Positions 61,717 to 64,000 of a stretch of DNA of 64,000 nt are shown here, piece by piece (positions within the stretch are counted from its first letter, which is position 1; the number at the start of each line of letters is the position of its first letter). This DNA is from Streptomyces sp. NBC_00289. GTDB lineage: Bacteria; Actinomycetota; Actinomycetes; Streptomycetales; Streptomycetaceae. The DNA is taken from NCBI RefSeq assembly GCF_041435115.1, contig NZ_CP108046.1, positions 1,922,001-1,986,000 of the forward strand, given 5' to 3'. The notes below the pieces were generated by a model that had not been told where the DNA came from, ran no database searches, and worked only from the letters and a program-made list of their open reading frames with translations. Made by a program: the position numbers and the translations under genes.

Positions 61717-63153
61717 CTAGAACGGGTACGGCGCCACGTCCGAGCGCACGGTGGTCCAGCGCACGTCGGTGAAGGCCTCCAGGTTGGCCTCGCCGCCGAA
61801 GCGGGCCCCGGTGCCGGACGCGGCGATGCCGCCGAACGGCGCCACGGCCTCGTCGTTCACCGTCTGGTCGTTGATGTGGACGATCCCCGTGGGGATGCGT
61901 TCGGCCAGGTCGAGGCCGCGCGCGGCGTCGCGGGTGACGATGCCCAGGGAGAGCCCGTACGGGCCGCCCGCCGCCAGCGCCGCCGCCTCCTCGGGCGTGC
62001 TGAAGGCGCGGACGGGCGCGACCGGACCGAAGACCTCCTCCGCGTAGGCGGGGGTGTGGTCGTCGACGCCGGCGAGCACCGTCGGCCGGTAGAAGAGGTC
62101 CTCGTGCGTGCCGCCCGCCGCCAGCTTGGCGCCCTGGGCGGTGCTCGCCTCCACCAGGCCGTGGATCTTGGCCAGTTGGGCGGAGTCGATGATCGGGCCG
62201 AGGTGGACCTGCTCGCGGTGCGGGTCTCCGACGGCGAGGGCGTCGGCCTTCGCGGCGAGGCGCTCGACGTACTCCGCGTACAGGGACTCGTGGACGAGGT
62301 GGCGGCCGGTCGTCATGCAGATCTGGCCCTGGTGGAAGAAGGAACCCCAGGCCGCCGTGGAGATCACCGCGTCGAGATCGGCGTCCTCCAGCACGATCAG
62401 GGCGGAGTTGCCGCCGAGCTCCAGATGCGCGCGCTTGAGGTGACGCCCGGCCGCCTCACCGACGGCACGGCCCGCCGCGGTCGACCCGGTGAAGGAGATG
62501 ACGGGCACGCGGGGATCGGCGACCAGTGCCTGACCAGCCTCCGGACCGCCGGGCAGGATGTGCAGCAGACCCTCGGGCAGACCCGCCTCCGCGAGGACGG
62601 CGGCGAGGGCGAGGCCGCCGCAGACCGCCGTACGCGGGTCCGGCTTCAGGACGACCCCGTTGCCGAGGGCGAGGGCCGGGGCGACGGAGCGGATGGAGAG
62701 GATCAGCGGGGCGTTGAAGGGGGAGATCACGCCGACGACGCCGACCGGGACGCGCCGTGTGTAGGACAGCCGGGGCGCCTCGCTGGGCAGGACCTGTCCG
62801 GCCGGGCGGGAGGCGAGCGCGGCGGCCTCGTAGCACTCCTGCGCGGCGACGTGCAGCTCGAAGTCGGCCTTGCCCGGGATGGAGCCGGACTCGCGCACGA
62901 GCCATTCGCGCAGTTCACCGGCGTGCGCGGCGAACAGGTCACCGGCCTTGCGCAGTACGCCGGCGCGGACGAAGTGCGGCAGGCGGGCCCATTCGGCCTG
63001 GGCGCCCGAGGCGGCTTCGGCGGCCGCTTCGACGTCCCTGGCGGTGGCCACGGTGACGGTGCCGAGCGTGTCGCCGGTGGCGGGCTCGGTGACGGCGTAC
63101 CGGGGTCCGGACAAGGGGCGGGACTGCCAGGTCTTCGGGTCGAGCAACGGCAT
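61717..63153 (-). CDS. Aldehyde dehydrogenase (aromatic aldehyde/vanillin type)
   Basis: 478 residues from ATG 63153 (CGGAGAG upstream). NAD-binding ISFTGSTAAGRAVGE, catalytic Glu in LELGGNSALIV and catalytic Cys in FHQGQICMTTGR are present. The N-terminus (PLLDPKTWQSRPLSG) and the QVLPSEAPRLSYTRRVPVGVVGVISPFN stretch resemble benzaldehyde or vanillin dehydrogenases. A LacI regulator gene lies 420 bp upstream and also on the minus strand. Confidence 0.92.
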   Translation of the reverse strand: MPLLDPKTWQSRPLSGPRYAVTEPATGDTLGTVTVATARDVEAAAEAASGAQAEWARLPHFVRAGVLRKAGDLFAAHAGELREWLVRESGSIPGKADFELHVAAQECYEAAALASRPAGQVLPSEAPRLSYTRRVPVGVVGVISPFNAPLILSIRSVAPALALGNGVVLKPDPRTAVCGGLALAAVLAEAGLPEGLLHILPGGPEAGQALVADPRVPVISFTGSTAAGRAVGEAAGRHLKRAHLELGGNSALIVLEDADLDAVISTAAWGSFFHQGQICMTTGRHLVHESLYAEYVERLAAKADALAVGDPHREQVHLGPIIDSAQLAKIHGLVEASTAQGAKLAAGGTHEDLFYRPTVLAGVDDHTPAYAEEVFGPVAPVRAFSTPEEAAALAAGGPYGLSLGIVTRDAARGLDLAERIPTGIVHINDQTVNDEAVAPFGGIAASGTGARFGGEANLEAFTDVRWTTVRSDVAPYPF

Positions 63154-63352
63154 GGGGGCTCTCCGTTCGGTCACCGGCGGGACTCCACGGGGTACGGAAG
63201 TCCCGTACTCTCGCGGCCTGTTCGGCGACCGCGAGCGGGATACGGCGATCCGGCGCAGCCGTCCGAGCTGCCTCGGGCTCTCCACCGCATCCCGGTTTGG
63301 TTGAGCGTGCAACATCCTAATCACGAGCCACGCGGAAGGCGCCGGTCGGCAC

Positions 63353-63424
63353 GGGGTTGGGTCGGGTCGGGTCCCGTCGGGTCGGGTCGGGTCGGGTCGG
63401 GTCGGGTCGGGTCGGGTCGGTCGA
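63353..63424 (+). repeat. GGGTC/GGTCG pentanucleotide tract
   Basis: About 14 units of a 5-bp repeat with two interruptions (GGGTT near the start and a CCCGT near 63374). The last eight units are perfect, so the tract is likely unstable in length. Confidence 0.85.
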
Positions 63425-63487
63425 GCAGAGCGGGTGTGTGGCGCGACGCGAGGGCGACCGGTGGCCCGGATCGGCCGGCTCCGGGCG

Positions 63488-63562
63488 ATGACGGTCGGAC
63501 CGGTGACGGTCGGACCGGTAACGGCCGGACCAGTGACGGCCGGACCCGTGACGGCCGGACCC
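63488..63562 (+). repeat. Five 15-bp tandem repeats
   Basis: Units at 63488, 63503, 63518, 63533 and 63548 follow GTGACGG(C/T)CGGACCN, the last two being identical; a partial GTGACC follows. It lies just after the stop of the LacI gene on the minus strand. Confidence 0.85.
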
Positions 63563-63571
63563 GTGACCCGG

Positions 63572-64000
63572 TCAGGTGGAGTCGCGGTGGACCACCGACG
63601 CGTCCAGCACCTTGTGCGTCTCCGGCGCGGCGTCCGGGTTGCGTACCGCCCGGTCCACCAGCTCGGCGAGGTCGCGGCCGGACGGCAGTTCGATGTGGAC
63701 GGTGCTGAGCCGGGGCCGCAGCAGTCGGCCGAGCATCAGGTCGTCGGCGCCGATGACGGCCGTGTCCCGCGGGACGGAGATGCCCTCGTCCTGCAGGGCT
63801 CGCATCAGGAGCATCGCGTACTCGTCGTTGTACGCGAACACCGCGTCCAGGCCGAGGGACCGCCAGCGGGCGGCGAGCCGCGCGGCGGCCTCCTCGTCGT
63901 GCGCGAGGGGCAGTTCGGTGAGGACGGCGTCCGTTCCGCGCAGCGCGTTGCGCACCCCTTGGAGCCGGGGCAGCGAGAACGCCTCCAGGCCGGCTTCCGC
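63572..64000 (-). CDS. LacI-family regulator, 5' part beyond the window
   Basis: 143 codons are visible, open to the window edge. They encode the C-terminal part of the sugar-binding effector domain: AARLAARWRSLGLDAVFAYNDEYAMLLMRAL, then VIGADDLMLGRLLRPRLSTVHIELPSGRDLAELVDRAV. The HTH is outside the window. A GTG inside the frame (63955) is not the true start. It may control the aldehyde dehydrogenase downstream. Confidence 0.82.
   Translation of the reverse strand, partial: AEAGLEAFSLPRLQGVRNALRGTDAVLTELPLAHDEEAAARLAARWRSLGLDAVFAYNDEYAMLLMRALQDEGISVPRDTAVIGADDLMLGRLLRPRLSTVHIELPSGRDLAELVDRAVRNPDAAPETHKVLDASVVHRDST

Larger units (their letters stand above)
63154..63571. other. Intergenic region with two tandem-repeat tracts
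   Basis: 418 bp between the aldehyde dehydrogenase and LacI genes. It holds a GGGTC 5-bp tract (63353-63424) and a 15-bp tandem repeat (63488-63562). No gene is convincing. Confidence 0.6.

Noticed and set aside
63540..63567. Read as a hairpin terminator after the LacI gene
   Set aside because: The repeats are direct, not inverted, so no stable stem forms from them alone.

Overview
The window is high-GC actinobacterial chromosome, almost certainly Streptomyces. The signs are strong G/C bias at third codon positions, frequent GTG and some TTG starts, overlapping ATGA/GTGA gene junctions, Tat-signal proteins, DmdR/IdeR-type and SigR-type control sites, and the common Streptomyces repeat GCGCAGTTCCCCGCGCCCC. 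I see no rRNA, tRNA, prophage, transposase or CRISPR array. The gene set (CYP102B-type P450, rhamnose cluster, thioredoxin beside a flavoprotein) resembles an accessory or arm-proximal part of a Streptomyces chromosome.

Layout. 1-7.7 kb: end of an SDR gene, then a minus-strand membrane formate dehydrogenase operon (small acidic protein, Mo/W catalytic subunit, 4x[4Fe-4S] subunit, NrfD-like anchor) and a ROK regulator. 7.8-12.5 kb: phosphotransferase, a possible small ORF, an FBP zinc-finger protein behind a palindromic operator, a FUSC transporter and an actinobacterial hypothetical. 12.5-13.3 kb: a gene-less repeat-rich block with two 118-bp tandem copies. 13.3-20.6 kb: Tat-exported lactonase-like propeller, DUF2470 protein under an iron box, TetR/P450 pair, Cys-rich pentapeptide-repeat protein, lipoprotein, alpha/beta hydrolase.

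20.7-36.6 kb is the best understood block, for L-rhamnose use. On the minus strand lie the LacI regulator, a secreted BNR/ulvan-lyase-like propeller, the mutarotase and a sugar ABC transporter. Divergently on the plus strand lie the isomerase, an aldolase/dehydrogenase fusion, the kinase and lutABC. Extracellular polysaccharide would be cut and rhamnose imported, isomerised, phosphorylated and split to DHAP plus lactaldehyde. Lactaldehyde would become lactate and then pyruvate through LutABC. LacI-like operators sit just after the -10 of both divergent promoters.

36.8-44.5 kb: a lipoprotein/DUF4232/membrane operon, a MoxR-VWA pair behind a 15-bp tandem array, a cupin, a YheO-type regulator with a PLP dehydratase, and an MFS transporter behind an 18-bp perfect palindrome. 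44.8-51.5 kb: two GH35 beta-galactosidase-like genes and two LacI regulators. 51.6-56.7 kb: a two-subunit isoquinoline 1-oxidoreductase-like molybdenum enzyme, a DUF3533 membrane protein and a pirin. 56.8-64 kb: TPR protein, PepSY membrane protein, peptide deformylase, flavoprotein disulfide reductase, SigR-type thioredoxin gene, aldehyde dehydrogenase, 5-bp and 15-bp tandem repeats, and the C-terminal part of a LacI regulator running off the window.
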